Below, one piece after another: positions 8,846 through 17,189 of a stretch of DNA of 64,000 nucleotides. The DNA comes from JAEUMD01 sp036768475 (lineage in GTDB: Bacteria > Pseudomonadota > Alphaproteobacteria > Rhizobiales > Hyphomicrobiaceae), in assembly GCA_036768475.1 (NCBI GenBank), contig DAIPMW010000001.1, forward strand, positions 555,961-619,960, read 5' to 3'. The notes under the pieces are model-generated. The model made no database searches and was not told the origin of the DNA. It saw only the letters and a program-made list of their open reading frames with translations. Positions within the stretch are counted from its first letter, which is position 1; the number at the start of each line of letters is the position of its first letter. Made by a program: the position numbers and the translations under genes.

Positions 8846-9403
8846 ATGCTCACGATGGTGAGGATTAACGGGAGTCCAAGTGCGCATTCTCGAACCGCAG
8901 TCCTGGTTGACGCGGTTGGCGATGCGATCGCACGGGCGCTACCTGTAGAGGATCACAGCATTTCGCTTGCGGCAACCGGCCGGGACATCATGAGCGGGCT
9001 CACCCGCTCTGATATTTCGGACGAGGGCGAGAAAGCGGTGCGGCTCGCGGAGAGTGCGGACCTGCTGATCGTTGGGACACCCATATTTCGGGCCAGCTAC
9101 ACGGGGCTGTTGAAACACTTCTTTGACTTGGTCGACATCGATGCATTGCGCGGCCGAAAGGTCGTCCTGTGTGCAACCGGCGGAAATGAAATGCACTGGC
9201 TCGTGCTGGAGCATCAGTTGCGCCCGCTGATGAGCTTCTTTTCTATGGTGACCGTTCCGACGGGCCTTTATGCGGTCGGTAGTGATGTGCAGGACGGCAA
9301 GATCGTGAACGAGCTCTTGCGTGCGCGGATTGACCGGGTCGTTGAAGAGGTGCGCGGGCTGTTTTCCAACATGGACCGTAGCGAGCTTTCCCAGGCATGC
9401 TGA
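8846..9403 (+). CDS. NAD(P)H-dependent FMN reductase (MsuE/SsuE-like)
   Basis: A flavodoxin-fold reductase of about 185 residues. The phosphate-binding loop VRINGSPSAHSRTAVL is at the N-terminus, and LLIVGTPIFRASYTGLLKHFFDLVD is the typical strand-loop of the SsuE/MsuE group. It is expected to supply FMNH2 to a luciferase-type monooxygenase. It lies 80 bp before sfnG, and in pseudomonads MsuE/SfnG-type pairs work together on dimethylsulfone and methanesulfonate. The ribosome site GGGAGG fits the ATG at 8846 (9 bases) better than the one at 8840 (3 bases). A TetR-type operator precedes it. Confidence 0.85.
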   Translation: MLTMVRINGSPSAHSRTAVLVDAVGDAIARALPVEDHSISLAATGRDIMSGLTRSDISDEGEKAVRLAESADLLIVGTPIFRASYTGLLKHFFDLVDIDALRGRKVVLCATGGNEMHWLVLEHQLRPLMSFFSMVTVPTGLYAVGSDVQDGKIVNELLRARIDRVVEEVRGLFSNMDRSELSQAC

Positions 9404-9482
9404 GGCCTCGAGCCTATCGCCTTGATGCGGCTACTCGGACGCCCGCCAGCGCAATGGGGGTTCATGTTTATCGCTTAGAGAA

Positions 9483-10607
9483 ATGCAGATGTCCATGGGC
9501 GACGTAGCGCCAATAAAATTCGCACACTGGGTGCCGAACGTCAGCGGCGGACTCGTGGTCAGCAAGGTCCCGCAACGCACGGACTGGAGCCTCGACTACA
9601 ATGTCAAGCTGATCAAGATCGCGGAGGAGGTCGGTTTTGACTATGCCCTCACGCAGGTCCGCTTCATGGGAAGCTATGGCGCGGAGTATCAGCACGATTC
9701 GTTAATGTTCTCGGCGGCGCTTCTCGCCAACACCGAGCGGCTCAACATCATCACCGCGGTTCTTCCTGGCATTTTCCATCCTGGGCCGCTGGCGAAGCAT
9801 GGCGCCACGGCGGATCAAATCTTCAACGGTCGCTGGTCGCTGCACGTGGCGAGCGGTTGGTACCGCAAAGAATTCGATGCGCTCGGCGTTCCGTGGCTTC
9901 CTCATGACGAGCGTTATGCGCGCTCGCAGGAATTCGTCGAGATCCTGCGCGGGGCATGGTCGCGCGACAACTTTTCGTACAATGGCAAGTATTGGCAAAT
10001 CGACGATTACACGCTGAAGCCCAAGCCATTGATGCTGCCCGGACGGCCGATGCCGGAGATCTTTCAGGGAGGGAACTCCCTAGCGGCGCAGCGCATGGCT
10101 GCAGCAGTCTCGGATTGGTACTTCATGAACGGGAATACCGTTCAGGCGCATAAAGCGCAGATTTTGAATGTGACCAAGATGGCGCTGCCCCTGGGGCGTC
10201 GCGTCAGGTTTGGCGTCAACGCCTTCATCATTGCTCGCGAGACCGAAGCCGAGGCGCGTGCCGAACTCGATCGAGTCATTGCGGCCGCCGACAATGTCGC
10301 CATTGCCCGGTTCAAAAACGAAGTCAAGGAGGCCGGCCAGGCCAGCCCCGATAAGAAAGGCATGTGGTCGGATTCGAGCGAGCGCGACCTGGTGCAATAC
10401 AATGACGGGTTTAGAACCAATTTAATCGGAACGCCGGAGCAAATCGCACACCGAATCCATAAGTTGAGGAAGAACGGCGCGGACATGATCCTGTGCGGCT
10501 TTCTGCACTTTCATGAGGAAACGCGCTTCTTCGGGGAACGCGTCATTCCGCTCGTCCGAGAGCTCGAGCGCGACGACCCGCCTGCACCGCTCAAGATTGC
10601 CCTTTGA
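9483..10607 (+). CDS. sfnG: SfnG, FMNH2-dependent dimethylsulfone monooxygenase
   Basis: A 374-residue luciferase-like monooxygenase. The N-terminus IKFAHWVPNVSGGLVVSK and the segments FRTNLIGTPEQIAHRI and GGNSLAAQRMAA match SfnG of Pseudomonas as I know it. Reaction: dimethylsulfone + O2 + FMNH2 to methanesulfinate + formaldehyde. The upstream gene encodes a suitable FMN reductase and ribBA follows 25 bp later. Three ATGs (9483, 9489, 9495) are in frame. The family start resembles the one at 9489, so the N-terminus is uncertain by a few residues. Confidence 0.88.
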   Translation: MQMSMGDVAPIKFAHWVPNVSGGLVVSKVPQRTDWSLDYNVKLIKIAEEVGFDYALTQVRFMGSYGAEYQHDSLMFSAALLANTERLNIITAVLPGIFHPGPLAKHGATADQIFNGRWSLHVASGWYRKEFDALGVPWLPHDERYARSQEFVEILRGAWSRDNFSYNGKYWQIDDYTLKPKPLMLPGRPMPEIFQGGNSLAAQRMAAAVSDWYFMNGNTVQAHKAQILNVTKMALPLGRRVRFGVNAFIIARETEAEARAELDRVIAAADNVAIARFKNEVKEAGQASPDKKGMWSDSSERDLVQYNDGFRTNLIGTPEQIAHRIHKLRKNGADMILCGFLHFHEETRFFGERVIPLVRELERDDPPAPLKIAL

Positions 10608-10632
10608 ACACTAAAGTGGACGGTATCGGTCT

Positions 10633-11814
10633 ATGCGAAACAAGTCCACCAACGTCGACGTAGAAGACAATGGCTCTGTCTCGGAGGATCCCCCTGTCAT
10701 GAACTTCATGATCACGAATCCGAACGCGAGAGGCGACGAGATCAATTCGGCGCAGGAGATCATCGAAGAGGCTCGAGCCGGGCGCCATTTCATTCTCGTG
10801 GATGACGAGAATCGTGAGAACGAGGGCGATATCGTCATTCCTGCTCAGTTTGCGACCGCTGATGTCGTGAATTTCATGGCCAAGTATGCGCGCGGGCTGA
10901 TCTGTCTGGCGCTTACGCCGCAGCGTGTCGCCGAGCTGCGATTGAGCGCCATGGTGCAATCGCCGGGTCCCGGCCTCAAGACCGCCTTCACGCTATCCAT
11001 CGAAGCACGTACTGGAGTGACAACGGGAATTTCCGCCTCGGATCGCGCGCGGACGATCGCTGTCGCGATCAATCCGGAGTGTCAGGCGCGCGACATCGTC
11101 AGCCCGGGACACATTTTCCCTTTGATTGCGCGCGAAGGGGGAACGCTTGTTCGTGCCGGGCACACGGAAGCTGCCGTGGACGTGGCGCGGATCGCGGGGC
11201 TTAATCCATCGGGCGTCATTTGCGAAGTCATGAACGATGACGGTACGATGGCGCGACTTCCAGACCTCAAGAAGTTCGCGCGCCAGCACCGAATTAAGCT
11301 CGGCACGATTGCGGATCTCATCGCCTACAGGCTTCGTACTGAGCGCCTGATCGAACTCGTCGCGACCTCAGGCGTGCATCATCCGTGTTTCGGAGAATGG
11401 CAGCTCCATGTCTATCGCGATACCGTCGAGCACGGCGAGCACGTGTTGCTCGTCAAGGGTGATCTCAGGAAGGCCGGGCCGACGCTGGTCTGCATGCATC
11501 GCTTCGATATGGTCGGTGACGTTATTCTCGCGCGCGATGGCGAAGGCATGAGCAGCGCCATGCATCGCATCCTGAAACGCGGTCGTGGTGCGATCGTCAT
11601 GCTAAACGACGGACAGCCGACTGCGCTTTCGCGGCGTATCCGCAATGGCAGTCCGCATTCGCGCCCCGGCCCGGAGCTGCGCGAATACGGAATCGGTGCG
11701 CAGATACTTCGCGATGTCGGTGTTCGCGACATGGTCCTGCTTTCGAACCGGGAGCAGACCTTGGTGAGTATCGAAGGTTATGGACTGAACGTGGTGGGAC
11801 AGGAACCGATGTGA
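10633..11814 (+). CDS. ribBA: RibBA: active-type DHBP synthase fused to a decayed GTP cyclohydrolase II domain
   Basis: 393 residues. The N-terminal domain (about 35-225) makes 3,4-dihydroxy-2-butanone 4-phosphate from ribulose 5-phosphate. It keeps DDENRENEGD at 57-66 and the segment SPGHIFPL...RAGHTEAAVD. The C-terminal domain has the length of GTP cyclohydrolase II, but the zinc site is gone: where active enzymes have HSECLTGD...RCDC, this one has CMHRFDMVGD and no paired cysteines. It should therefore lack GCHII activity, which the separate ribA at 13359 can provide. It follows sfnG by 25 bp. A weak operator-like sequence (TGGACGGTATCGGTCTA, 10617-10633) overlaps the start. An in-frame ATG at 10699 is an alternative start. 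Confidence 0.85.
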   Translation: MRNKSTNVDVEDNGSVSEDPPVMNFMITNPNARGDEINSAQEIIEEARAGRHFILVDDENRENEGDIVIPAQFATADVVNFMAKYARGLICLALTPQRVAELRLSAMVQSPGPGLKTAFTLSIEARTGVTTGISASDRARTIAVAINPECQARDIVSPGHIFPLIAREGGTLVRAGHTEAAVDVARIAGLNPSGVICEVMNDDGTMARLPDLKKFARQHRIKLGTIADLIAYRLRTERLIELVATSGVHHPCFGEWQLHVYRDTVEHGEHVLLVKGDLRKAGPTLVCMHRFDMVGDVILARDGEGMSSAMHRILKRGRGAIVMLNDGQPTALSRRIRNGSPHSRPGPELREYGIGAQILRDVGVRDMVLLSNREQTLVSIEGYGLNVVGQEPM

Positions 11815-11855
11815 GAGGACGGTTCACATCGCAACTTGCAACGGAGTGGAATTGA

Positions 11856-12374
11856 ATGAGTGAGAATCTCGTGTGCGACGTAATGAGCGGTGCGGAAAGC
11901 GATGTCGGCGCCGACACCTTCCGTTCGATCATGCGCCATTTGGCAGGCTCCGTCACCGTTATTACGACCGAAGGCCAAGGCCAATTGCACGGCTTCACGG
12001 CAACGGCAGTCTGCAGTGTCTGCGCGACGCCGCCGACGATCCTCATCGTCGTCAATAAATCGGCCCGGACGCATCCGCATATCGACAGCAAAGGCTTTTT
12101 CGCGGTGAATGTGTTGGCCGATAATCAAAAAATGATTGCGGAGCACTTCGCCGGCAAATCAGACAATCAGTTCAGCATTGTCGATCACACGATCACGGAA
12201 CGCGGCTTGCCCGTCATTACGGGTGCGAGTGTGCAAATCGAATGCAAGATCGTCGAGCGGATTCCGGTAGGCACACATACGATTTTCGTTGGTCGCGTCA
12301 TTGGCGCAGGCGACGCTGCGCATGCACCGCTTCTTTATCACGACGCCCGCTATGGGCAGGTTGCTCACATTTAG
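11856..12374 (+). CDS. short-chain flavin reductase (flavin_reduct family; DmoB candidate)
   Basis: 172 residues of the HpaC/NtaB-type flavin reductase family, with the FMN-binding split barrel. Visible signatures are FRSIMRHLAGSVTVITT, GFTATAVCSVCATPPTILIVVNKSARTH and FAVNVLADNQ. These enzymes use NAD(P)H to make free FMNH2 for a partner monooxygenase. DmoA-type enzymes use such a partner, so this is a good candidate for the DmoB role, but the SsuE-like protein at 8846 could also serve. It sits between ribBA (41 bp) and riboflavin kinase. Confidence 0.85.
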   Translation: MSENLVCDVMSGAESDVGADTFRSIMRHLAGSVTVITTEGQGQLHGFTATAVCSVCATPPTILIVVNKSARTHPHIDSKGFFAVNVLADNQKMIAEHFAGKSDNQFSIVDHTITERGLPVITGASVQIECKIVERIPVGTHTIFVGRVIGAGDAAHAPLLYHDARYGQVAHI

Positions 12375-12540
12375 TATCTGATCAGCGGAGTGTGCGTCCG
12401 ATCGAGATGTCGGCATCGCGAACCAGTCGCGACGAATGCAACGAACTGTTCGATCATCACTCTGGCGGGGAATGGGACATCCGGAATCATTGCCGATGCG
12501 CAGTCTGTCTGACAATCGTGGCCAAGACACAGGAGACAGC

Positions 12541-13008
12541 GTGGCGTTGACTGTGTCGAAGATCGTTCTTGATTGCTTGAGACGCGGCGATGTCGCTAGA
12601 GCGGCCGTTCTTCTGGGTCGACCTTGGACGATCACGTCTACCGTTGTGCATGGCGATAAGCGGGGGCGGGAACTGGGATTTGCGACCGCAAATCTCGTGC
12701 TTGCTCCCGACACATCGCTGGCGCATGGGATCTACGCCGTGCGGGCCACAGTCGACAATGCATGCCACGATGCTGTGGCATGCTACGGGACGCGCCCGCA
12801 ATTCGATGACGGTGCGCCGCGCCTCGAAGTTCATTTGTTTGATTTCGATCGCAATATCTATGGTGCCAGGATGGATGTCGCGTTCATCGCGTTCCAACGT
12901 CCCGAGGTCAAGTTCGTGAGCGTGGATTCTCTCAAAGAACAAATATCTCAGGATTGCGTCACGGCGCGCCAGCTCCTCCGCAATACGCGTGAGCCTGCAC
13001 GCCTTTAG
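12541..13008 (+). CDS. stand-alone riboflavin kinase (RibF C-terminal domain only)
   Basis: About 155 residues covering only the kinase half of RibF: the linker VLDCLRRGDVARAAVLLGRPW, the nucleotide motif VVHGDKRGRELGFATANL (PTAN is replaced by ATAN, Thr and Asn kept) and the catalytic-base segment LEVHLFDFDRNIYG. The N-terminal FMN adenylyltransferase domain of normal RibF (about 310 residues) is absent. It should make FMN without converting it to FAD, which suits FMNH2-dependent DmoA and SfnG. I chose GTG 12541 because AGGAGA lies 4 bases ahead. In-frame ATGs at 12436 and 12496 lack a good site. Confidence 0.82.
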   Translation: MALTVSKIVLDCLRRGDVARAAVLLGRPWTITSTVVHGDKRGRELGFATANLVLAPDTSLAHGIYAVRATVDNACHDAVACYGTRPQFDDGAPRLEVHLFDFDRNIYGARMDVAFIAFQRPEVKFVSVDSLKEQISQDCVTARQLLRNTREPARL

Positions 13009-13181
13009 GATGCGATTGGACGGATGGATGCGTGCCAGGCTCTGACGGACGCGTGAATCCGTCTCCCAAACCAGGAGTTGAGGCGCAGGCTGCGGTGCGC
13101 GATAGGATTCCACTGGAACCAGATCAGCTTAAAGACAGCTCGCCAGGTTTTTTTAAGTTCCAACTCGCGTAACCTTTTGCT

Positions 13182-13209
13182 CCGTTTCAAGAATGAAACC
13201 TTGAAACGG
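13182..13209. repeat. perfect inverted repeat before ribA
   Basis: Arms CCGTTTCAAG (13182-13191) and CTTGAAACGG (13200-13209) with an 8-nt loop and no T-run. It could be a second operator or a weak RNA hairpin downstream of the riboflavin kinase gene. Confidence 0.5.
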
Positions 13210-13264
13210 ACGGTCGACGTTGACCGCAGGAGCGGTTGAAACCACAAGTGTCGTACGTTAGAAA

Positions 13265-13280
13265 TGTATCTATCGGTACA
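13265..13280. promoter_or_regulatory. TetR-type operator 4 (ribA)
   Basis: TGTATCTATCGGTACA matches the repeated palindrome with two deviations in the left arm. It lies about 80 bp before the ribA start. Confidence 0.65.
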
Positions 13281-13358
13281 AAAATTCAAGCTGAAGTGGT
13301 GGCAATGTTGTCTACGAGAAACAACCCATGATTGCGCAGTCGCTTTCGAAAGCTCACC

Positions 13359-14078
13359 ATGGCAAACGCTAATGGCCCAAACGCCAATGGCTTGTGTGAC
13401 GGGGCAGGTCCGGACGCTCGGTCGGCGACGCGCATTGACCCTCTGGGATATGTCACGCCGCCGTCGAGGCCGATAGAGATCCGCGGAACCGTCGTTACAA
13501 AGCTTCCTATCGAGCGGCATGGGCGGGAAGTCGTCCTCGATGCGTACTGCTATCAAGGGGAGGCGGAGCACGAAGAGGTGCTCGTGCTTGTTCACCGCAG
13601 TGTGCTTGCCAATGAGACTACGGTGCCTGTGGTGCGCATCCATTCCGGTTGCGTAACCGGAGATGTTTTCGGTTCACTGCGCTGCGATTGCTATCGGCAA
13701 CTGCAGATGGCCCTGGATACCATGTGCGCTGCGCCGCTCGGTGCCATTCTGTACCTGCCTTACCAAGAGGGGCGTGGGATCGGCTTGTATCAAAAAATGC
13801 TCGCGTATAGCTGCCAGGATCGAGGGGCAGACACGATCGAGGCGAATCTGGCGATCGGAGCGCCTGTCGACGCTCGCGAATATGATTTCGCGGCTCGCAT
13901 CCTCAATGATTTGGGTTTGACGTCGCTAAATCTTTTGACGGGTAATCCATTGAAAAAGGATGCACTTGTCAGAAACGGCATTGGCGTGATCCAGTGTACG
14001 CCTTTAAGAAGCAAGCCGAACCCGTTTAATGAGCGTTACATAGAAACGAAGCGAACTAAAATGTCTCACGATCTTTGA
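13359..14078 (+). CDS. ribA: GTP cyclohydrolase II (stand-alone RibA)
   Basis: About 239 residues. It carries the zinc site missing from RibBA: HSGCVTGDVFGSLRCDC has the three cysteines, although the usual HSEC glutamate is Gly. The segments QEGRGIGLYQKMLAYSCQDRGADTIEAN and LLTGNPLKKDAL follow. In canonical enzymes YLRQEGRG and TNNP stand where this one has YLPYQEGRG and TGNP, so the protein is diverged and activity should be tested. It opens guanine-ring GTP in the first step of riboflavin synthesis. Start ATG 13359 is preferred. A TTG at 13332 is also in frame. Confidence 0.82.
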   Translation: MANANGPNANGLCDGAGPDARSATRIDPLGYVTPPSRPIEIRGTVVTKLPIERHGREVVLDAYCYQGEAEHEEVLVLVHRSVLANETTVPVVRIHSGCVTGDVFGSLRCDCYRQLQMALDTMCAAPLGAILYLPYQEGRGIGLYQKMLAYSCQDRGADTIEANLAIGAPVDAREYDFAARILNDLGLTSLNLLTGNPLKKDALVRNGIGVIQCTPLRSKPNPFNERYIETKRTKMSHDL

Positions 14079-14105
14079 GGATTTGACGTCGCTAAACAGG
14101 TTTCA

Positions 14106-14831
14106 CTAATCCGAAAATTTTGGCAGCTTCATTGGCCGGCCTTCTGCAATCGACAGGGTCATGTCTGCAAAAACGTCGGCAATTTCGGTTGCAGACTGTT
14201 TGCCACCGGGCTTGAGCCATAGGAAGCTATGGAAATACATGCCCAGAACGCCCTTGATTGCGATCGTGGGCAAGTGGCGAAAGCGGCCCTTTTTCTCGCC
14301 TTCCCTGAGGGTCGAGGCCCAGACATCCTGGTAGGACTGATGCAGCTCTGAGACGATGCGATGGCGCTGCCCCGTTAAGCAATCGGTCTCGCGAAAACAC
14401 ACCGTCATTTCAGAGAGATTTGCAAAAATCGTCGTCATGAGCTGACGGCTCAAAATATGAATCCGCTTGGCCGGGTCGGGTTCCGTTTCGATCGCTTCGC
14501 GGCCCTTTATGACGAGCTCCTCGATGTATCTCACGATAATGGAAAAGAGCAGGTCTTCCTTGCTGTTGATGTGATAGTAAAGCGCGCCACGACCCAACTG
14601 CACAGCATCGCCGATTTCAGCCACGCCGACCGCGCGATAACCCCGCGTGGCAAATAGCTCGGCGGCAATCTGCTTGATCCGCTCGTACTGCTGTCCGCCA
14701 CGTCCTTTTTCGCCACCTGCGCCGTCGGTGTCTGACGATAGTGTGTATGGACTAGTCGGTACAGACGTGGTAGCTGTTTTTTCGGCGATCACGCGGCGTT
14801 TTTTTGGGCCTTTCAGATCTGAGCGGGGCAT
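14106..14831 (-). CDS. TetR/AcrR-family regulator of the organosulfur locus
   Basis: 241 residues. A basic, disordered extension (1-46) precedes a canonical TetR N-terminal HTH (about 47-95: YERIKQIAAELFATRGYRAVGVAEIGDAVQLGRGALYYHI). The C-terminal ligand domain has FADMTLSIAEGRP near its end and resembles regulators of acyl or aromatic catabolism. Its gene lies in the middle of a region with at least six matching palindromes and has one inside its own 5' coding sequence (14748-14763), so autoregulation is likely. No in-frame start exists downstream of that operator, so the extension is translated if the gene is. It converges with ribA (27 bp). Confidence 0.85.
   Translation of the reverse strand: MPRSDLKGPKKRRVIAEKTATTSVPTSPYTLSSDTDGAGGEKGRGGQQYERIKQIAAELFATRGYRAVGVAEIGDAVQLGRGALYYHINSKEDLLFSIIVRYIEELVIKGREAIETEPDPAKRIHILSRQLMTTIFANLSEMTVCFRETDCLTGQRHRIVSELHQSYQDVWASTLREGEKKGRFRHLPTIAIKGVLGMYFHSFLWLKPGGKQSATEIADVFADMTLSIAEGRPMKLPKFSD
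14748..14763. promoter_or_regulatory. TetR-type operator 5, inside the tetR coding region
   Basis: TGGACTAGTCGGTACA lies about 70-85 bp downstream of the tetR start codon, in the part encoding the non-conserved N-terminal extension. Binding there would block elongation from the tetR promoter. Confidence 0.6.
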
Positions 14832-15075
14832 GGGTGATTCCTAAAATGCGAGCTGGCTGAAGCGCACATGATTGCAATCAAATAATTGCCGATCGGCCAT
14901 TCGGCAACGGCTTATTAGCAATACGAGGAGACAGAAACCACAAGGTGTACAGACGAAACACTGTGCAGCACTTATACCTTGTAACCCGTCAATTCGTTAC
15001 TGGTCCACCTTTAGCACCCACGTTTTGAGAAACACACAGAAGAAGTATAGCCGCTCGAACCAGGGAGATACCGAC

Positions 15076-15561
15076 TTGACGGCGACAATTTCCACTCCGT
15101 GGGAGGGCACGATCAACGGTAAGCCGCTAATTGGGGCTATCGCACGCCGCACTCGGCGAACCGTGTTCCAGGACATTGCCCGTTTTTCGGAAATGACGGG
15201 CGACTATAATCCCCTCCACTACAGCGAGGAGCTTGCTGCTGAATCAGTTTTCGGGCGGCTCATCGTGCAGGGCGGGGTAACGTCCGGGTTGTTAAACGCG
15301 GTTGTGGCGCAGGATCTGCCAGGCCCTGGAACTGTGTTTCTCGGTGTGAACTGGCGGTTCGTTCGCGCGGTGGGTGTGGGCGAGGAAATTACCGCAGAGG
15401 TGGAGGTTACGTCGGTTCGTGATGACAAGCCAATCTGCGAACTCGCGACCCGGATCGTCAACGACAAAGGCGAGGTTTGTCTTTCAGGAACAGCAACGGT
15501 TTACGTTGCTTTGCTGAAGAAGGCTCCGGCTGCTGCCAAGAACGATGAGGCAGTGACGTGA
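15076..15561 (+). CDS. MaoC-like (R)-specific enoyl hydratase
   Basis: About 161 residues of a single hotdog MaoC domain. The catalytic pair sits in GDYNPLHYS (Asp and His), followed by the FGRLIVQGGVTSGLL segment. The start is TTG 15076, with GGGAGA 6 bases ahead. The reading frame extends upstream, but the extra sequence has no family character. The stop overlaps the GTG of the MFS gene by 4 bp. The substrate is unknown. Its link to the organosulfur genes is by position only, since no operator was found directly ahead. Confidence 0.8.
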   Translation: MTATISTPWEGTINGKPLIGAIARRTRRTVFQDIARFSEMTGDYNPLHYSEELAAESVFGRLIVQGGVTSGLLNAVVAQDLPGPGTVFLGVNWRFVRAVGVGEEITAEVEVTSVRDDKPICELATRIVNDKGEVCLSGTATVYVALLKKAPAAAKNDEAVT

Positions 15562-16796
15562 CGGTTTCAACTGGAGATCAACGTTCCGCCGATGCGGCCG
15601 GCAGGTGGCAAACGCTCGCAATCTTGAGTCTTGCGATCGTGGCGTCGATGACAACGTGGTTTTCGGCAACCGCAATTGTCGGCGAACTCAAAGCAGTATG
15701 GTCGCTCAGCGACGGGGCTGCGACTTGGCTGACGAATGCTGTCCAGATAGGCTTTGTTGCTGGTGCATTGGGGGCAAGTTTCATCAATCTGCCCGACATT
15801 GTGGCGGCCAATAAGCTCATGGCCAGCGCGGCATTGGCGGCGGCTGTCACGAATATGGCGCTGCTTGCTGCGCCGGACGCTGAGGTCGCCATAACGCTAC
15901 GTTTTCTCACCGGTGTCGCCCTGGCCGGCATCTATCCGCCCGCGCTGAAGCTCGTTTCGACATGGTTCGTCAGCGGTCGCGGTCTGGCACTGGGTGTGGT
16001 GATCGGAGCGCTGACGCTGGGTTCTGCTTTCCCGCATTTGCTTCGGGCCACAACATCAACACTTGATTGGAGATTTGTTGTCTTCGGAACGTCAATGCTG
16101 ACGCTCTGTGGCGCGTGTCTCATGTTCCATCACGCGATGGAGGGACCGTTCTCCTATCCTCGCGCGAGGTTCAACCCGCGCCAGATTGGTCTCGTCTTGC
16201 GCAACAAGCCCGTTATGCTGGCCAATATCGGTTACTTCGGCCACATGTGGGAGCTTTATGCGATGTGGGGCTGGTTCCTGGCGTTCATTCACGCTGCCTA
16301 CCAGCCCTACGGATTGGCCGCTTCGACGGCGTCATTCACGACATTTATCGTCATCGGTTCAGGGTTTATCGGCTGCGTTCTGGGTGGCGTTCTCGCCGAC
16401 CGCATCGGGCGCACGGCGACGACATCGCTGATGATGGCGACGTCCGGCACCTGCGCTCTGCTTATCGGATTGGCATTCTCGGGGCCACTGTGGCTGCTGC
16501 TTACGCTGTCCATCATATGGGGTGTGAGTGTGGTCGGAGACTCGGCGCAGTTTTCCGCCATCGTCACGGAAGTCGGTGACTCGTCGTTCGTCGGCACAAG
16601 TCTCGCACTCCAGCTCGGTCTTGGTTTCGCACTGACGGTGATCGCGATTCGCATCCTGCCGGCCTTTGCCGACTTGTTCGGCAGCTGGCAGTGGGTGTTC
16701 GTGCTGTTGGTGCCGGGACCGTTGATCGGCACGATCGCTATGTTGAAGCTGAGAGAATTGCCCGAGGCGTACAGGATCGCTCAGGGCCGCCGCTAG
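15558..16796 (+). CDS. MFS transporter
   Basis: A 412-residue inner-membrane carrier of the major facilitator superfamily with about 12 hydrophobic spans. The loop 2-3 region is degenerate. The loop 8-9 motif GGVLADRIGRTATTSLMM is well preserved. It starts at a GTG overlapping the maoC stop (GTGA), so the two are coupled. It resembles cyanate/sugar-type or aromatic-acid MFS carriers. The substrate cannot be told from sequence. It may export or import a sulfonated or carboxylated intermediate. Confidence 0.85.
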   Translation: MTVSTGDQRSADAAGRWQTLAILSLAIVASMTTWFSATAIVGELKAVWSLSDGAATWLTNAVQIGFVAGALGASFINLPDIVAANKLMASAALAAAVTNMALLAAPDAEVAITLRFLTGVALAGIYPPALKLVSTWFVSGRGLALGVVIGALTLGSAFPHLLRATTSTLDWRFVVFGTSMLTLCGACLMFHHAMEGPFSYPRARFNPRQIGLVLRNKPVMLANIGYFGHMWELYAMWGWFLAFIHAAYQPYGLAASTASFTTFIVIGSGFIGCVLGGVLADRIGRTATTSLMMATSGTCALLIGLAFSGPLWLLLTLSIIWGVSVVGDSAQFSAIVTEVGDSSFVGTSLALQLGLGFALTVIAIRILPAFADLFGSWQWVFVLLVPGPLIGTIAMLKLRELPEAYRIAQGRR

Positions 16797-16825
16797 TAGA
16801 TCACGTTCGTGTTTGCGGGGAACAT

Positions 16826-16897
16826 GAACGCGATCCAGCACCCTGTTTCGAGCGGCTTTTCACGCTGAGCCGCTGCACGCTTCAGCTCAACATGCTC
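16826..16897. repeat. REP-like intergenic palindromic repeat, copy B
   Basis: Same element as at 1037 and 18576: CGATCCAGCACCCTGTTTCG, then CACGCTGAGCCGCTGCACGC, TTCAGCTCAACATGCTCT. It starts 30 bp after the MFS stop. Confidence 0.75.
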
Positions 16898-17173
16898 TGG
16901 TGTGGTGATCGTGACGTTCGCTGCATTCTTCTTGGTTTGGAAGCGAGTCGGGCGTCTCAATCTGAACCTGGGGTTGAGCTGCATCGCGCGTGCAAATCAA
17001 ATCTTTTGCCGGACTTGGTACAGGCCGGCACCGCTTTTCAATTGCGCTTAGATTCGTCTGCCATAACAGCCGATCATTTCAAAACAACTTCGCGCCAATC
17101 CTGTGATCAATGGTGCGCGCATATGACCTGCATGTGCCATTTTTCTTGATTATTTCCGCAGATCTGCACAATA

Positions 17174-17189
17174 TGTACCGGTCGATACA
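17174..17189. promoter_or_regulatory. TetR-type operator 6 (membrane-protein gene)
   Basis: TGTACCGGTCGATACA matches the repeated palindrome. A further half-site TGTATCGATG follows at 17193. It lies about 195 bp before the membrane-protein start. Confidence 0.7.

Larger units (their letters stand above)
13009..13358. other. control region before ribA
   Basis: 350 bp without a gene. It holds a perfect 10-bp inverted repeat and one TetR-type operator, both listed separately. I looked for the conserved folds of an FMN riboswitch and did not see them. Confidence 0.5.

Noticed and set aside
13009..13358. FMN riboswitch before ribA
   Set aside because: The riboflavin context made it likely, but I could not find the conserved RFN-element helices. 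A protein operator is present instead.
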